Virus record (IMG/VR): IMGVR_UViG_3300020401_000012
Span: 1 to 32,505 of that record
Reading direction: 5' to 3' (one strand)
DNA length: 32,505 bases
From: a virus
Below, one piece after another: positions 6,541-12,975 of the stretch (position 1 is its first letter; each line of letters starts with the position of its first letter). A program made the position numbers and the translations under genes. A model generated the notes under the pieces. That model made no database searches. It was not told where the DNA came from and saw only the letters and a list, made by a program, of their open reading frames with translations.

Positions 6541-6542
6541 AA

Positions 6543-7451
6543 ATGAGTAAACAAAATGAACACTTAAAGAAAATCCAGGCAGCTATCTTAGCTGAGATGG
6601 ATAACCATGGGACAGACTGGTTAAAGCCTTGGGCTGCTAAAGCAGCTGAAGGGTTCCCTTACAATGCTATCAGCAAAAAACAATACAATGGTTTTAACCC
6701 ATTCTGGTTGTCAGCTGTTAGCCTTGAGCGTGGGTATAAGTCTAGCCAATGGGCTACATTCAAACAATGGACTGATAAAGGCGGTAGTTTAAAAGGCGCT
6801 AAGGGTAAAGGCGTCCCAGTCTTTTACTGGTCTGTATCTGAATACAAAGATAAGAATGACCTGGACGATAGCGGCAAGCCTAAAGTTAAAAAGGGTTTTA
6901 TCTTTAAAAACTACATTGTCTTTAATCGTGATGAAGTTACTGGCCTGCCAGCTGAAGAGAAACTAGCGGACCCAGTTGCTGTATTTGACCAGGTAAATGT
7001 CAATCAGTTTGTTGACAATACCCAGGCCAATATAATTTATGGCGGAAATCGTGCCTGCTATATTCCAGCCCTGGACCAAATCAATATGCCTAATGCTAGC
7101 GATTTTAAAGGGACCAAAACTAGCAGCGCTGAAGAGGCTTTTTATTCTACGCTGTTACATGAATTGGTACATTGGACTGGCGCAGATAAAAGGCTAAAGC
7201 GTGGCAAGGGTAATGCCTTTGGCAGCAGCGAATATGCTTTTGAAGAATTGGTAGCTGAAAGTGGCGCTATCATGTTGTCAGTATTGCTGGGCGTATCACC
7301 AGCACCAAGAGCAGACCATGCACAATATTTGAATGGCTGGAAGAAGGCAGTTAAAGATAATCCAAAAGCTATCTTTAGCGCCTTTGGTAAGGCTGGCAAG
7401 GCTGTTGAATATTTACAATCACTACAACAAAAGGAAGAGCAGGCAGCCTAA
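6543..7451 (+). CDS. ardC: ArdC-type antirestriction protein with zinc metallopeptidase domain
   Basis: The 302-residue protein combines the N-terminal ssDNA-binding domain of ArdC/TraC1 (residues 5-130: QAAILAEMDNHGTDWLKPW, YNGFNPFWLS, KGGSLKGAKGKGVPVFYW, FIFKNYIVFNRDEVTGLP) with a C-terminal zincin-like domain: HELVH at 206-210 and a third ligand in EELVAE at 234-239. The family protects incoming DNA from restriction. It is the first gene after the strongest promoter, as expected for an immediate-early antidefence protein. Complete active-site residues suggest a working protein. Confidence 0.9.
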   Translation: MSKQNEHLKKIQAAILAEMDNHGTDWLKPWAAKAAEGFPYNAISKKQYNGFNPFWLSAVSLERGYKSSQWATFKQWTDKGGSLKGAKGKGVPVFYWSVSEYKDKNDLDDSGKPKVKKGFIFKNYIVFNRDEVTGLPAEEKLADPVAVFDQVNVNQFVDNTQANIIYGGNRACYIPALDQINMPNASDFKGTKTSSAEEAFYSTLLHELVHWTGADKRLKRGKGNAFGSSEYAFEELVAESGAIMLSVLLGVSPAPRADHAQYLNGWKKAVKDNPKAIFSAFGKAGKAVEYLQSLQQKEEQAA

Positions 7452-7459
7452 GGGCTGCC
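7442..7459 (+). other. Stem-loop over the ardC stop codon
   Basis: GGCAGCC and GGCTGCC form a perfect 7-base-pair stem with loop TAAG that contains the stop codon. There is no following T run, so it is not a normal terminator. It may stabilise the message end or damp expression of the downstream gene. Confidence 0.4.
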
Positions 7460-7475
7460 CTGCTAGGGGGTTATT

Positions 7476-7664
7476 ATGATTAAATTTATATCCAAACATT
7501 TTGATTTACTCATGTTCATACTGCCAATGCTTGGCCTTATGAGTATGGTAACGCTGCCCTTCATACTGGGTTTTGAAATAGGTATGCTTATAGCAATCGC
7601 TTGGTTTTTCCTTGGCACCATTGCAACCGCTATAAGTTTTATAAAAATAGACCAGGGAAGATAA
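7476..7664 (+). CDS. Small two-span membrane protein
   Basis: The 62-residue protein starts MIKFISKHFDLLMFILPMLG and has two hydrophobic segments (about 9-32 and 35-56) ending SFIKIDQGR. Ribosome binding site AGGGGG lies 6 bases upstream. It follows the ardC-like gene in the same early unit. Small early membrane proteins of phages often act in superinfection exclusion or entry defence, but nothing in this sequence identifies the function. Confidence 0.6.
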   Translation: MIKFISKHFDLLMFILPMLGLMSMVTLPFILGFEIGMLIAIAWFFLGTIATAISFIKIDQGR

Positions 7665-7674
7665 AGAAGGAAAC

Positions 7675-7926
7675 ATGACAAATAAAACAATGACAAAAGA
7701 CGAGCAAATAAAAGAACTCAAAGAGCAGTTAGAGTTCTACAAAGAAAACTCTGTAATGATATGTGGCTTTTCCTCTGATGATGATGATGGAGAAAGAGCG
7801 GAAGAGTTAGGACTAGCAGAGGGTGAAACCTTTTTTGATTTTGATGAAGAAGGTTTTATAGATGACGCCCTTTATCAACTAGGCCAAAAATATGACAGAG
7901 TTTTTCAAGCAGGGGAGGAGGTATAA
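7675..7926 (+). CDS. Small highly acidic protein
   Basis: The 83-residue product begins MTNKTMTKDEQIKELKEQLE (a likely coiled coil) and then becomes very acidic: SSDDDDGERAEELGLAEGET and FFDFDEEGFIDDALYQLG. Aspartate and glutamate make up nearly a third of the residues and outnumber lysine and arginine about three to one. Ribosome binding site AAGGAAA is present. An acidic small protein next to ArdC could be a DNA mimic that inhibits a DNA-binding defence protein, but no known DNA-mimic family is recognised. Confidence 0.6.
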   Translation: MTNKTMTKDEQIKELKEQLEFYKENSVMICGFSSDDDDGERAEELGLAEGETFFDFDEEGFIDDALYQLGQKYDRVFQAGEEV

Positions 7927-7930
7927 AAGT

Positions 7931-8080
7931 ATGGCTAAAGTAATTGTTTATCATGCAGTCAATGAAGAAGAAAAAGAAATTCTAATTGATATACATGAAA
8001 TTCAACAAGAGTGTATTAGGGAAATGAAAAAAGAATATCCCAAATATAAAGTAGAAATTGTTGACGACCACCCACTATAA
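7931..8080 (+). CDS. Hypothetical 49-residue protein
   Basis: ATG at 7931 has a strong ribosome binding site (GGAGGAGGT), which favours it over the upstream frame start at 7892 inside the previous gene. The product MAKVIVYHAVNEEEKEILID ... IQQECIREMKKEYPKYKVEI looks like a small alpha/beta protein. The family is not recognised. It belongs to the accessory block between the antirestriction gene and the terminator at 8950. Confidence 0.55.
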   Translation: MAKVIVYHAVNEEEKEILIDIHEIQQECIREMKKEYPKYKVEIVDDHPL

Positions 8081-8108
8081 AAACTTCAACACTTCACAAT
8101 AATAACAA

Positions 8109-8128
8109 GGCGCCCTGGACTGGGCGCC
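8109..8128 (+). other. GGCGCC stem-loop between small early genes
   Basis: GGCGCCC and GGGCGCC make a perfect 7-base-pair stem with a 6-base loop TGGACT, 25 bases before the next start. No T run follows, so readthrough is likely. It may insulate the next message or act as a processing site. A similar stem lies at 8659-8682. Confidence 0.45.
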
Positions 8129-8153
8129 TACATTAGAAAAGGAAACAAACAAA

Positions 8154-8639
8154 ATGAAAAAGAAAATATATCTAAGAACAACCAGAAACTTGTACGCCAT
8201 AGAAGAGAATGGCCTAAAGGTTTTTTATTCATACAGCACGCCAGTTGCTTTTCAATACAAGGGCGCCTTGTATATATCTGAAAATGTCTGGTCTGTAACA
8301 ACCGCCAAACATTTAAACTGGATTGAAGATTATTGTAATGTTACCAGAAAAAAACACAGATGGAACAATGCAATATTTGAAGAGCGCTTAGCTGAGTATA
8401 TGCAGCTGCGCCAATTCAACAAGGCTGCGCCAGAACCAGTTGACAATTTAAAAGTTGTTAGCGGTGTAGCTGCTGCCTTTGGATTGTTAGCAGATAACAA
8501 AGAACAGAAGAACAAATTTCAAAAGCGGTTCTTTGAAACTATCCCAGGAATATCTTTTCCCCAGGACTGGGACCAGCTGCCAGAAGAAGAAAAAGAAAAG
8601 AGACTAGCCGCAGTCATAAAGGCTGGCCGCAATGCTTGA
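8154..8639 (+). CDS. Uncharacterised phage protein with a VTTSKH-like motif
   Basis: The 161-residue protein begins MKKKIYLRTTRNLYAIEENG. Residues 24-52 (VFYSYSTPVAFQYKGALYIS ... WSVTTAKHLNWI) match a small uncharacterised family of phage and bacterial proteins with the pattern SY-x-T-x-VA ... W-x-VTT-(S/A)-KH. A helical C-terminal half follows, ending FPQDWDQLPEEEKEKRLAAV. The function is unknown. It has ribosome binding site AAAGGAAACA and overlaps the next gene by 8 bases. Confidence 0.65.
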   Translation: MKKKIYLRTTRNLYAIEENGLKVFYSYSTPVAFQYKGALYISENVWSVTTAKHLNWIEDYCNVTRKKHRWNNAIFEERLAEYMQLRQFNKAAPEPVDNLKVVSGVAAAFGLLADNKEQKNKFQKRFFETIPGISFPQDWDQLPEEEKEKRLAAVIKAGRNA

Positions 8640-8820
8640 GAATGTAACCAATAGAACAAGGGCGCCAAAGAATGGGCGCCCTATCGTTTGCCCTAAATGT
8701 TATAGGGTCCAGGTTGTTTTTACTTTTGCCTGGCCCAGGTCTCTAAGGGTTTGCGATAATTGCGGCAAGGGTAGCCTTAAACATAAATGGTTAACGCTTA
8801 ACATAAACAACCATAAATAA
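8632..8820 (+). CDS. Small zinc-ribbon protein
   Basis: The 62-residue product contains two knuckles, CPKC at residues 20-23 and CDNC at 41-44, separated by a hydrophobic beta segment (RVQVVFTFAWPRSLRV), which is a Cys4 zinc ribbon. Similar short zinc-ribbon proteins are common in phage early regions and may bind nucleic acid or host polymerase. It starts inside the end of the upstream gene. A GGCGCC stem-loop (8659-8682) lies early in the coding sequence. Confidence 0.65.
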   Translation: MLENVTNRTRAPKNGRPIVCPKCYRVQVVFTFAWPRSLRVCDNCGKGSLKHKWLTLNINNHK

Positions 8821-8866
8821 AAAAATGAAACAGCTAAGGGCAGCGAAATCAAAAGTTATTGAAAGT

Positions 8867-8895
8867 TTTGTAAAATCAAAGTATGGTTTTACAAA
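8867..8895. repeat. Inverted repeat upstream of the serine recombinase, candidate crossover site
   Basis: TTTGTAAAA (8867-8875) and TTTTACAAA (8887-8895) are perfect inverted copies with an 11-base spacer. Serine recombinases act on sites with imperfect inverted arms next to their own gene, so this could be an attachment or resolution site. It could equally be an operator. Confidence 0.45.
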
Positions 8896-8949
8896 TCATG
8901 GGGGGGAATGTTTCCTTCTATGTTCTTTAGCTCACCCTCCCAGAACTAG

Positions 8950-8983
8950 CCCTGGTCCTAGAAATAGGCCAGGGTTTTTTTTT
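8950..8983 (+). terminator. Rho-independent terminator
   Basis: A 10-base-pair stem (5' arm CCCTGG-CCTA with one bulged T, 3' arm TAGGCCAGGG) closes a GAAA tetraloop and is followed by nine T. This is a textbook intrinsic terminator ending the transcript that starts near 6510. Confidence 0.92.
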
Positions 8984-9002
8984 CTTTGATTAATATTTTA
9001 TT

Positions 9003-9042
9003 TGTGATAATTTAAGAACAAGAACATAACAGAAAGGAAACA
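9003..9042 (+). promoter_or_regulatory. Extended -10 promoter with GAAC-N7-TAAC operator and leader, copy 2
   Basis: TGTGATAAT at 9003-9011 is an extended -10; the -35 is weak. GAAC at 9016, TAAC at 9027 and AGAAAGGAAACA at 9031-9042 repeat the leader at 6513-6539. The same regulator and ribosome binding context therefore seem to control both plus-strand transcripts. Confidence 0.5.
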
Positions 9043-9046
9043 AAGT

Positions 9047-9745
9047 ATGTATGATGATAAAGAAATAGTATGTTTGCTGAGAGTATCCAGGAAGGTACAG
9101 CAAAACGAGAACCAGGAATACCTGGTTAGAAATGCTTTTCCCAATGCCAACATAACCTGGTTTAAAGAGCATGGCGTTAGCGGAAAAACATATAACAAAG
9201 ATAGGCCCCAGCTGCTGGCCGCAACAAAGCAAGCAATCAAAATGAATGTGCCTTTTGTTGTTGCCAATATTTCCAGGCTAGGCAGGGACCTTGCAGAAGT
9301 TTCAGCCTGGTATAGAGACAATGTTATGTCTGGTAAACTTCAGTTGATAGCATTGGACCAGCCAGGATTAGAACAAGAAACCGCAGGAATATTTTTTACT
9401 ATTCAACAGACAGAACGAATAAAGATATCCCAGCGTACCAAGGCAGCCTTGGATAGGAAACAACAAGAGATAAAAGAAAAAGGTTTCTTTATCAGTAAGG
9501 CTGGCAATCGTATTGAGCGCCTTGGTAATACAACTAAGGCCAACGGATTGAAGGGTGCAGCGACAAATAAAAAGAACGCTGAAGAGTTTGCGCAAAAGTA
9601 TTTGCCAATCATTACTCACCTAAAATCAGAAGGCCTTACAATAAAACAAATAGCTGAGGACCTAAATGCCAAATCTATCCCTACTGCAAGAGGTGGGTTG
9701 TGGCATACATCATCAGTTATGAATATCCTAAGGAGGGCTGCATGA
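9047..9745 (+). CDS. Serine site-specific recombinase
   Basis: The 232-residue protein has the resolvase/invertase catalytic domain: LLRVSRKVQQ with nucleophile S14, FKEHGVSGKTYNKDRPQL, and ISRLGRDLAE at 75-84 with the R77/R80 pair. A helix (TERIKISQRTKAALDRK) leads to a C-terminal DNA-binding part LTIKQIAEDLNAKSIPTARG, WHTSSVMNIL, as in the recombinase family. It is near resolvase size, much smaller than large phage serine integrases. Possible roles are resolution of multimers, DNA inversion or integration. An inverted repeat at 8867-8895 lies just upstream. It heads an operon with the exonuclease/annealase genes. Confidence 0.88.
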   Translation: MYDDKEIVCLLRVSRKVQQNENQEYLVRNAFPNANITWFKEHGVSGKTYNKDRPQLLAATKQAIKMNVPFVVANISRLGRDLAEVSAWYRDNVMSGKLQLIALDQPGLEQETAGIFFTIQQTERIKISQRTKAALDRKQQEIKEKGFFISKAGNRIERLGNTTKANGLKGAATNKKNAEEFAQKYLPIITHLKSEGLTIKQIAEDLNAKSIPTARGGLWHTSSVMNILRRAA

Positions 9746-9885
9746 TAATTAAAACTATCTTAGAGGGCATGGCATTTGTGGCCATGCTTGTTTGTTTGTA
9801 TGTACTCATTATGAGTGCATGCGCTTTGAACGATAAATGTTTCTGTTACTACAAGGGAGATGAACTATGTCAGAAATTAAAATAA
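9742..9885 (+). CDS. Small cysteine-containing membrane protein
   Basis: The start ATG at 9742 overlaps the recombinase stop (ATGA) and has the ribosome binding site AGGAGGG; the longer frame from 9700 lies inside the recombinase gene. The 47-residue product MIIKTILEGMAFVAMLVCLY and onward has one membrane span, then SACALNDKCFCYYKGDELCQ with five cysteines in all after the span start. A weak lipobox-like MSAC occurs. The function is unknown. Confidence 0.5.
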   Translation: MIIKTILEGMAFVAMLVCLYVLIMSACALNDKCFCYYKGDELCQKLK

Positions 9886-10814
9886 GCGGTAAGAAAACTA
9901 TAACTGGCCAGGTGCTTTCAGCAAGCCAGGTGCCTTGTATCTTACTAGGCAAGGACGCTTACAATACTGCAAACGAAATGCTGGACATGCACCGCAAGGC
10001 GAAGGCTGGCGTTGAGGTAATAAATAAAAAAGTCTTTTCAAAAAATGCTTTGTTGAGGGGTGCCTACCTGGAACATGCAATAGTTCCCTGGTATCTACAT
10101 ACACTCAAGGACGAAGGCATAGAGGCTAAGACTGAAGAACCTAAGAAGGCATTTATCCTGGAGGATATAAAGCTGGGCGCCACGCTGGATAGAATAATTA
10201 AACTATCTAAGGGCAGCGAACTTACCATTGGGGATAACACCTTTACTGGTAAAGGTTGCATGGAAGTAAAGACAGACTGGTATCATAAAGATTTTAAGAT
10301 GGAATGGAAAATCCAACTCAATACTCAAATGATATGTAGCGGTCTTGAGTGGGGTATTGTTGTATGTCTTGATGGACAAGCAGGCAAGTTAAAAGTCTGG
10401 GGTTTTCATAAAGACGAAAAGCTATGTCAAATAATTATAGAGGCATGCAAACAATTCTGGACAATAGTTGATGACCCAGAGGACAGCTATCCAGAGCCAG
10501 AGCCAGAGCAAGAGGACCAGCCAAAGGTAATGGTTGTTGAGCCGCAGCAAGATAATTTAAATCTTGATGTTGTTATCAATGATTACAAGAAGGCGTCAGC
10601 TGAGGCGGCCTCCTGGACCAAGATAAAAAAAGAAAATCAAGAACTACTGGAACTTCATATGGACGGAATAGGTGCAGAGATAATGGTTGTTGGCAATCAC
10701 TCTGTCCAGGCTACCACAAAGTCTGTACCTAAAAAGAAATATGTTGAGGTCCCAGGAGAATACACCACCAGGTCAACATTTAAAATTTCAACAAAGGAGG
10801 AAACAGATGAATAA
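9867..10814 (+). CDS. YqaJ-type viral recombination exonuclease
   Basis: This 315-residue protein resembles lambda-exonuclease/YqaJ nucleases: N-terminal segment with SQVPCILLGKDAYNTANEM, RGAYLEHAIVPWYLHTL, then the PD-(D/E)XK core with D108 in GATLDRI and E133-V-K135 in CMEVKTDWYH, and the following helix EWKIQLNTQMICSGLEWGIV with the conserved glutamine. A Pro/Glu-rich linker (about 202-215) and a C-terminal helical domain follow. It degrades one strand of duplex DNA to expose tails for the annealing protein encoded next. Ribosome binding site AAGGGAG is present, overlapping the previous gene by 19 bases. Confidence 0.85.
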   Translation: MSEIKISGKKTITGQVLSASQVPCILLGKDAYNTANEMLDMHRKAKAGVEVINKKVFSKNALLRGAYLEHAIVPWYLHTLKDEGIEAKTEEPKKAFILEDIKLGATLDRIIKLSKGSELTIGDNTFTGKGCMEVKTDWYHKDFKMEWKIQLNTQMICSGLEWGIVVCLDGQAGKLKVWGFHKDEKLCQIIIEACKQFWTIVDDPEDSYPEPEPEQEDQPKVMVVEPQQDNLNLDVVINDYKKASAEAASWTKIKKENQELLELHMDGIGAEIMVVGNHSVQATTKSVPKKKYVEVPGEYTTRSTFKISTKEETDE

Positions 10815-11724
10815 AGACCTATCACTATATAAGCCAGATAACATTCAGCAGGCAATGGAGTTTGCAGAAGTCATATGTAAGTCTGGCCTGGTCCCAGATA
10901 GTTTCCAGGGCAAGCCGCACAATGTAGTTGTGGCTGTGCAATGGGGCGCTGAGATTGGATTAAAACCTATGCAGAGTTTACAAAACATTTCTGTTATTCA
11001 AGGAAGGGCTGCCCTTTGGGGAGATAGTGTCCTGGCCCTAATCAAGCAGCAGCCAACATTCAATGGCTGTACTGAAACAACAACTGGCAAGCTGTCTGAT
11101 AAGTCAATGGTTGCCAGGTGTGAGATGGCTAGGGTTATGCCTTCTGGTAAAGAGGAAGTAACTATCAGAGAGTTTAGTATGGAGGACGCTCAACAAGCAG
11201 GCCTGCTGAACAAGAAGGGACCCTGGCAGCAATACACCAAAAGAATGTTACAACTAAGGGCAAGGACATTCTGTGCAAGGGACGCTTTCCCAGACGCCTT
11301 GAAAGGTTTGACGACAGTTGAGGAAATGCAGGACTATCCAGAGCCGCAGAAGGTAAAGATAACTGAGCCAGTAATAAAGCCAGATGAGGTAAAGAAGGTG
11401 CTTGAGGCGCCAAGTGATGGCAACCTAAAACTACCAACAACTAAACTTGACCTAAAGATACCAGGCAAGGAAGGTGCAACAACTTATGAACAACATGAGT
11501 TTGCTAATGAGTATGCTGGTCTCATGCTTGATATGTTTAAGTGTAAGCTGGACCCAGCTGAAAAAAGAACTAGGCTCAAGGAACTAGAAAAGGTAAACAT
11601 TCAAAGCCTGCATAAATTAGATGATAAAGATGTAATGAATGAACTCTTGAAAAAGAGATTGTCATACAACAAGTCCTTATCAATAGAGGCCAAGGAACTG
11701 GAGGCAAACAATGAACCAGATTAG
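10807..11724 (+). CDS. recT: RecT-family single-strand annealing protein
   Basis: ATG at 10807 follows AAGGAGGAAACAG, a strong ribosome binding site, and overlaps the exonuclease end by 8 bases; the longer frame from 10687 is inside the exonuclease gene. The 305-residue protein has the RecT pattern VQWGAEIGLKPMQSLQNISV, QGRAALWGDSVLALI, CEMARVMPSGKEEVTIREFS and PWQQYTKRMLQLRARTFCAR. It pairs complementary single strands after exonuclease resection and would support recombination-dependent replication. The C-terminal 100 residues are charged and less conserved. Confidence 0.9.
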   Translation: MNKDLSLYKPDNIQQAMEFAEVICKSGLVPDSFQGKPHNVVVAVQWGAEIGLKPMQSLQNISVIQGRAALWGDSVLALIKQQPTFNGCTETTTGKLSDKSMVARCEMARVMPSGKEEVTIREFSMEDAQQAGLLNKKGPWQQYTKRMLQLRARTFCARDAFPDALKGLTTVEEMQDYPEPQKVKITEPVIKPDEVKKVLEAPSDGNLKLPTTKLDLKIPGKEGATTYEQHEFANEYAGLMLDMFKCKLDPAEKRTRLKELEKVNIQSLHKLDDKDVMNELLKKRLSYNKSLSIEAKELEANNEPD

Positions 11725-11959
11725 AATTGGTCTTACACCTAGACAAGCTGAAGTATTACACTATATCAAAGTGTACTATAATGAGTATGGATACTATCCA
11801 ACTGTCAGAGATATCTGTAAGGGTAAGGTGTCTAACCAAAAGGTTATCAAGCCTATGGTTGCAACATCAAACGCTCATAGAATATTGAATGTCCTAAAAG
11901 ATAAAGGTTACATTCTAAAAGAAGTAGCAAGCGCCAGGGGAATTGCTATAATCAAATAG
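11711..11959 (+). CDS. LexA-like DNA-binding domain protein without protease domain
   Basis: The 82-residue protein matches the LexA N-terminal winged helix: GLTPRQAEVLHYIKVYYNEY, GYYPTVRDI, then HRILNVLKDKGYILKEVASA, RGIAIIK. A complete LexA would continue with a self-cleaving S24 domain of about 120 residues, which is absent; the stop at 11957 is followed by structured non-coding DNA. It may repress or compete at SOS-like boxes without being inducible. Candidate targets are the GAAC-N7-TAAC motifs at 6513 and 9016. Ribosome binding site GGAGG is 7 bases upstream and it overlaps the recT end by 14 bases. Confidence 0.8.
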   Translation: MNQIRIGLTPRQAEVLHYIKVYYNEYGYYPTVRDICKGKVSNQKVIKPMVATSNAHRILNVLKDKGYILKEVASARGIAIIK

Positions 11960-11997
11960 GTCTTTAGGGGGTTTCACCTATTCAAAACGAAACTCCC
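11955..11997 (+). other. Possible H-type RNA pseudoknot between converging units
   Basis: AATAGGT (11955-11961) pairs with ACCTATT (11976-11982); GGGGGTTTC (11967-11975) pairs with GAAACTCCC (11989-11997) with one G-U. The arms interleave in the order 1-2-1'-2' with loops of 5, 0 and 6 bases, the classical H-type layout. It includes the stop codon of the LexA-like gene. The G-U pair becomes C-A on the other strand, so the plus-strand RNA fits better. Confidence 0.5.
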
Positions 11998-12003
11998 ACC
12001 AAT

Positions 12004-12183
12004 CTAATTAGCAGATATCCTATCTATAAAATTATAAATCCTGCCAATCTGTTTATCAATATTCAGCAGTTCGTTCTGCATCATACTAACGAGTGTCTGT
12101 AATTCTACCAATGTAATTAGAACCCAAGTAGATAATCCCATGAGGATTGTTCCAACCAGGGGTACTAACCATTTTTGTTTCAT
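12004..12183 (-). CDS. Small holin-like membrane protein with coiled coil
   Basis: The 59-residue product starts MKQKWLVPLVGTILMGLSTW, with one membrane span (about 5-27), followed by an amphipathic, coiled-coil-like segment ELQTLVSMMQNELLNIDKQI. This is the XhlA-like layout of lysis-associated proteins. It is the last gene of the minus-strand unit, directly after another small membrane protein and the endolysin. The exact role (holin, antiholin or spanin) cannot be told. Confidence 0.6.
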   Translation of the reverse strand: MKQKWLVPLVGTILMGLSTWVLITLVELQTLVSMMQNELLNIDKQIGRIYNFIDRISAN

Positions 12184-12303
12184 TTACTTCCACTTGTTTC
12201 TTATCCATCTGTAAGCTGCATATGTTGCCAGCCCAATGATGATATATAAGAACCCATCAGTCCATGAAAGATTGTGAAGTTCTGTGAATAGTTCAGCGCT
12301 CAT
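12184..12303 (-). CDS. 39-residue membrane peptide of the lysis cluster
   Basis: ATG at 12303 overlaps the stop of the endolysin gene (ATGA). The product MSAELFTELHNLSWTDGFLY and onward has a single hydrophobic run (about 18-32: FLYIIIGLATYAAY) ending in RWIRNKWK. A small single-span protein with a basic C-terminus next to an endolysin suggests a lysis regulator or pinholin-like peptide. No family is recognised. Confidence 0.55.
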   Translation of the reverse strand: MSAELFTELHNLSWTDGFLYIIIGLATYAAYRWIRNKWK

Positions 12304-12752
12304 ATCAATTCAAAGTGAGGCGCATCAATGAATGGGCGCCTGCCCTCTGCCCTTCTTAAATCTACATAGTTGTCTGTTGCTGCCTGCATGGTATCACCCC
12401 ATGCTCTTATGTCTGGTATATGCCAGGCTGCACCCCAACGAATACCAACATCTAATTCAGTCGCAGCATCTTTGAAGGCGTCAGCTATATCGTCATATAA
12501 ATTTATTTCCCAGCTGCCCCTGCTACCTACATAAGCCATTACATCTATGGCCCTACCTTCCAGGTGTTTACTTGCCATAGTTTGTGAGGCCCCACTATCA
12601 TACAACGCTTGTTGTTCTTCCATAGTTCTTAGGCCACAGATAACGCCAAAGTCTATTTTAGTTTTTGTTATTGCTAGTTGTGCTACTTCTACTAAAGAAG
12701 GGTCAACTCCTCCTAATCTTTCCAGGGACCTTTGGCTTAAACTAAACGCCAT
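12300..12752 (-). CDS. M15-family peptidoglycan peptidase (endolysin)
   Basis: The product has 150 residues from ATG at 12752 (MAFSLSQRSLERLGGVDPSL), the start typical of this endolysin family; a TTG start at 12773 is less likely. It has the M15/VanY zinc site: SKHLEGRAID with H63 and D70, and DAPHFEL with H146. These enzymes cut the peptide of peptidoglycan (L-alanyl-D-glutamate or D-Ala-D-Ala type), as in the T5 endolysin. There is no signal peptide, so a holin is needed; candidates flank it. It overlaps the previous gene by 11 bases, and its GGAGG site is 14 bases upstream, farther than ideal. Confidence 0.9.
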   Translation of the reverse strand: MAFSLSQRSLERLGGVDPSLVEVAQLAITKTKIDFGVICGLRTMEEQQALYDSGASQTMASKHLEGRAIDVMAYVGSRGSWEINLYDDIADAFKDAATELDVGIRWGAAWHIPDIRAWGDTMQAATDNYVDLRRAEGRRPFIDAPHFELI

Positions 12753-12975
12753 ATGGATTACCCATTCCTCCAAGCCTACTTCCAGAAGGTGCAGCTGCCA
12801 TTACTTGCATATTCTTTTTACGCCTGCTAACAACAGCAGGGTCCCTTACTGGTTTTGGTCTGGCATTTTGAAAGTGTCTTGCCATTGCGCTCTTCAACGC
12901 CTGGGCGCTTTGTTTACTTGGCTTGGCATGAAACATCAAGCCAGCTGCAAAAGCCTTATTATCTTGTACTGCCAT
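12742..12975 (-). CDS. Hypothetical 77-residue basic protein
   Basis: The product begins MAVQDNKAFAAGLMFHAKPS and continues with basic helical stretches (SAQALKSAMARHFQNARPKP) to a Gly-rich end SGSRLGGMGNPYGV. Coupled to its upstream neighbour by TAATG. It belongs to a run of short basic proteins ahead of the endolysin. No family is recognised; a virion or DNA-associated role is possible. Confidence 0.6.
   Translation of the reverse strand: MAVQDNKAFAAGLMFHAKPSKQSAQALKSAMARHFQNARPKPVRDPAVVSRRKKNMQVMAAAPSGSRLGGMGNPYGV

Larger units (their letters stand above)
6435..6542. promoter_or_regulatory. Divergent control region between the two transcription units
   Basis: This 108-base AT-rich gap separates the two strands. 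On plus there is TTGACA (6474-6479) and TATATT (6496-6501) with 16-base spacing. On minus there is TATAAT (complement of 6460-6465) without a clear -35. CTCTATAA occurs at 6447-6454 and 6505-6512, flanking both promoters, and could be an operator pair for the RHH protein. A GAAC-N7-TAAC motif at 6513-6527 lies between the plus -10 and the start codon. Confidence 0.65.
8821..9046. other. Intergenic region with inverted repeat, terminator and promoter
   Basis: This 226-base gap divides the early antirestriction block from the recombination block. In order it holds a 9-base inverted repeat (8867-8895), a run of seven G (8900-8906), a strong intrinsic terminator (8950-8983), an extended -10 promoter element (9003-9011) and a GAAC-N7-TAAC leader (9016-9042). 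Confidence 0.7.

Noticed and set aside
7442-7459. Stem-loop at the ardC stop as a terminator
   Set aside because: No T run follows and the downstream gene lacks its own promoter; it is kept only as a stem-loop.
8825-8989. 54-codon plus-strand frame after the zinc-ribbon gene
   Set aside because: It runs through the inverted repeat, the G run and the terminator hairpin and encodes a poly-Phe end from the T tract; no ribosome site was seen.
9742-9885. Rz1-like spanin lipoprotein
   Set aside because: The lipobox-like MSAC lacks the preferred Leu at -3 and the gene is within the recombination operon, far from the endolysin.
12300-12773. TTG start at 12773 for the endolysin
   Set aside because: The ATG at 12752 gives the N-terminus usual for this family; the TTG has only a weak ribosome site.
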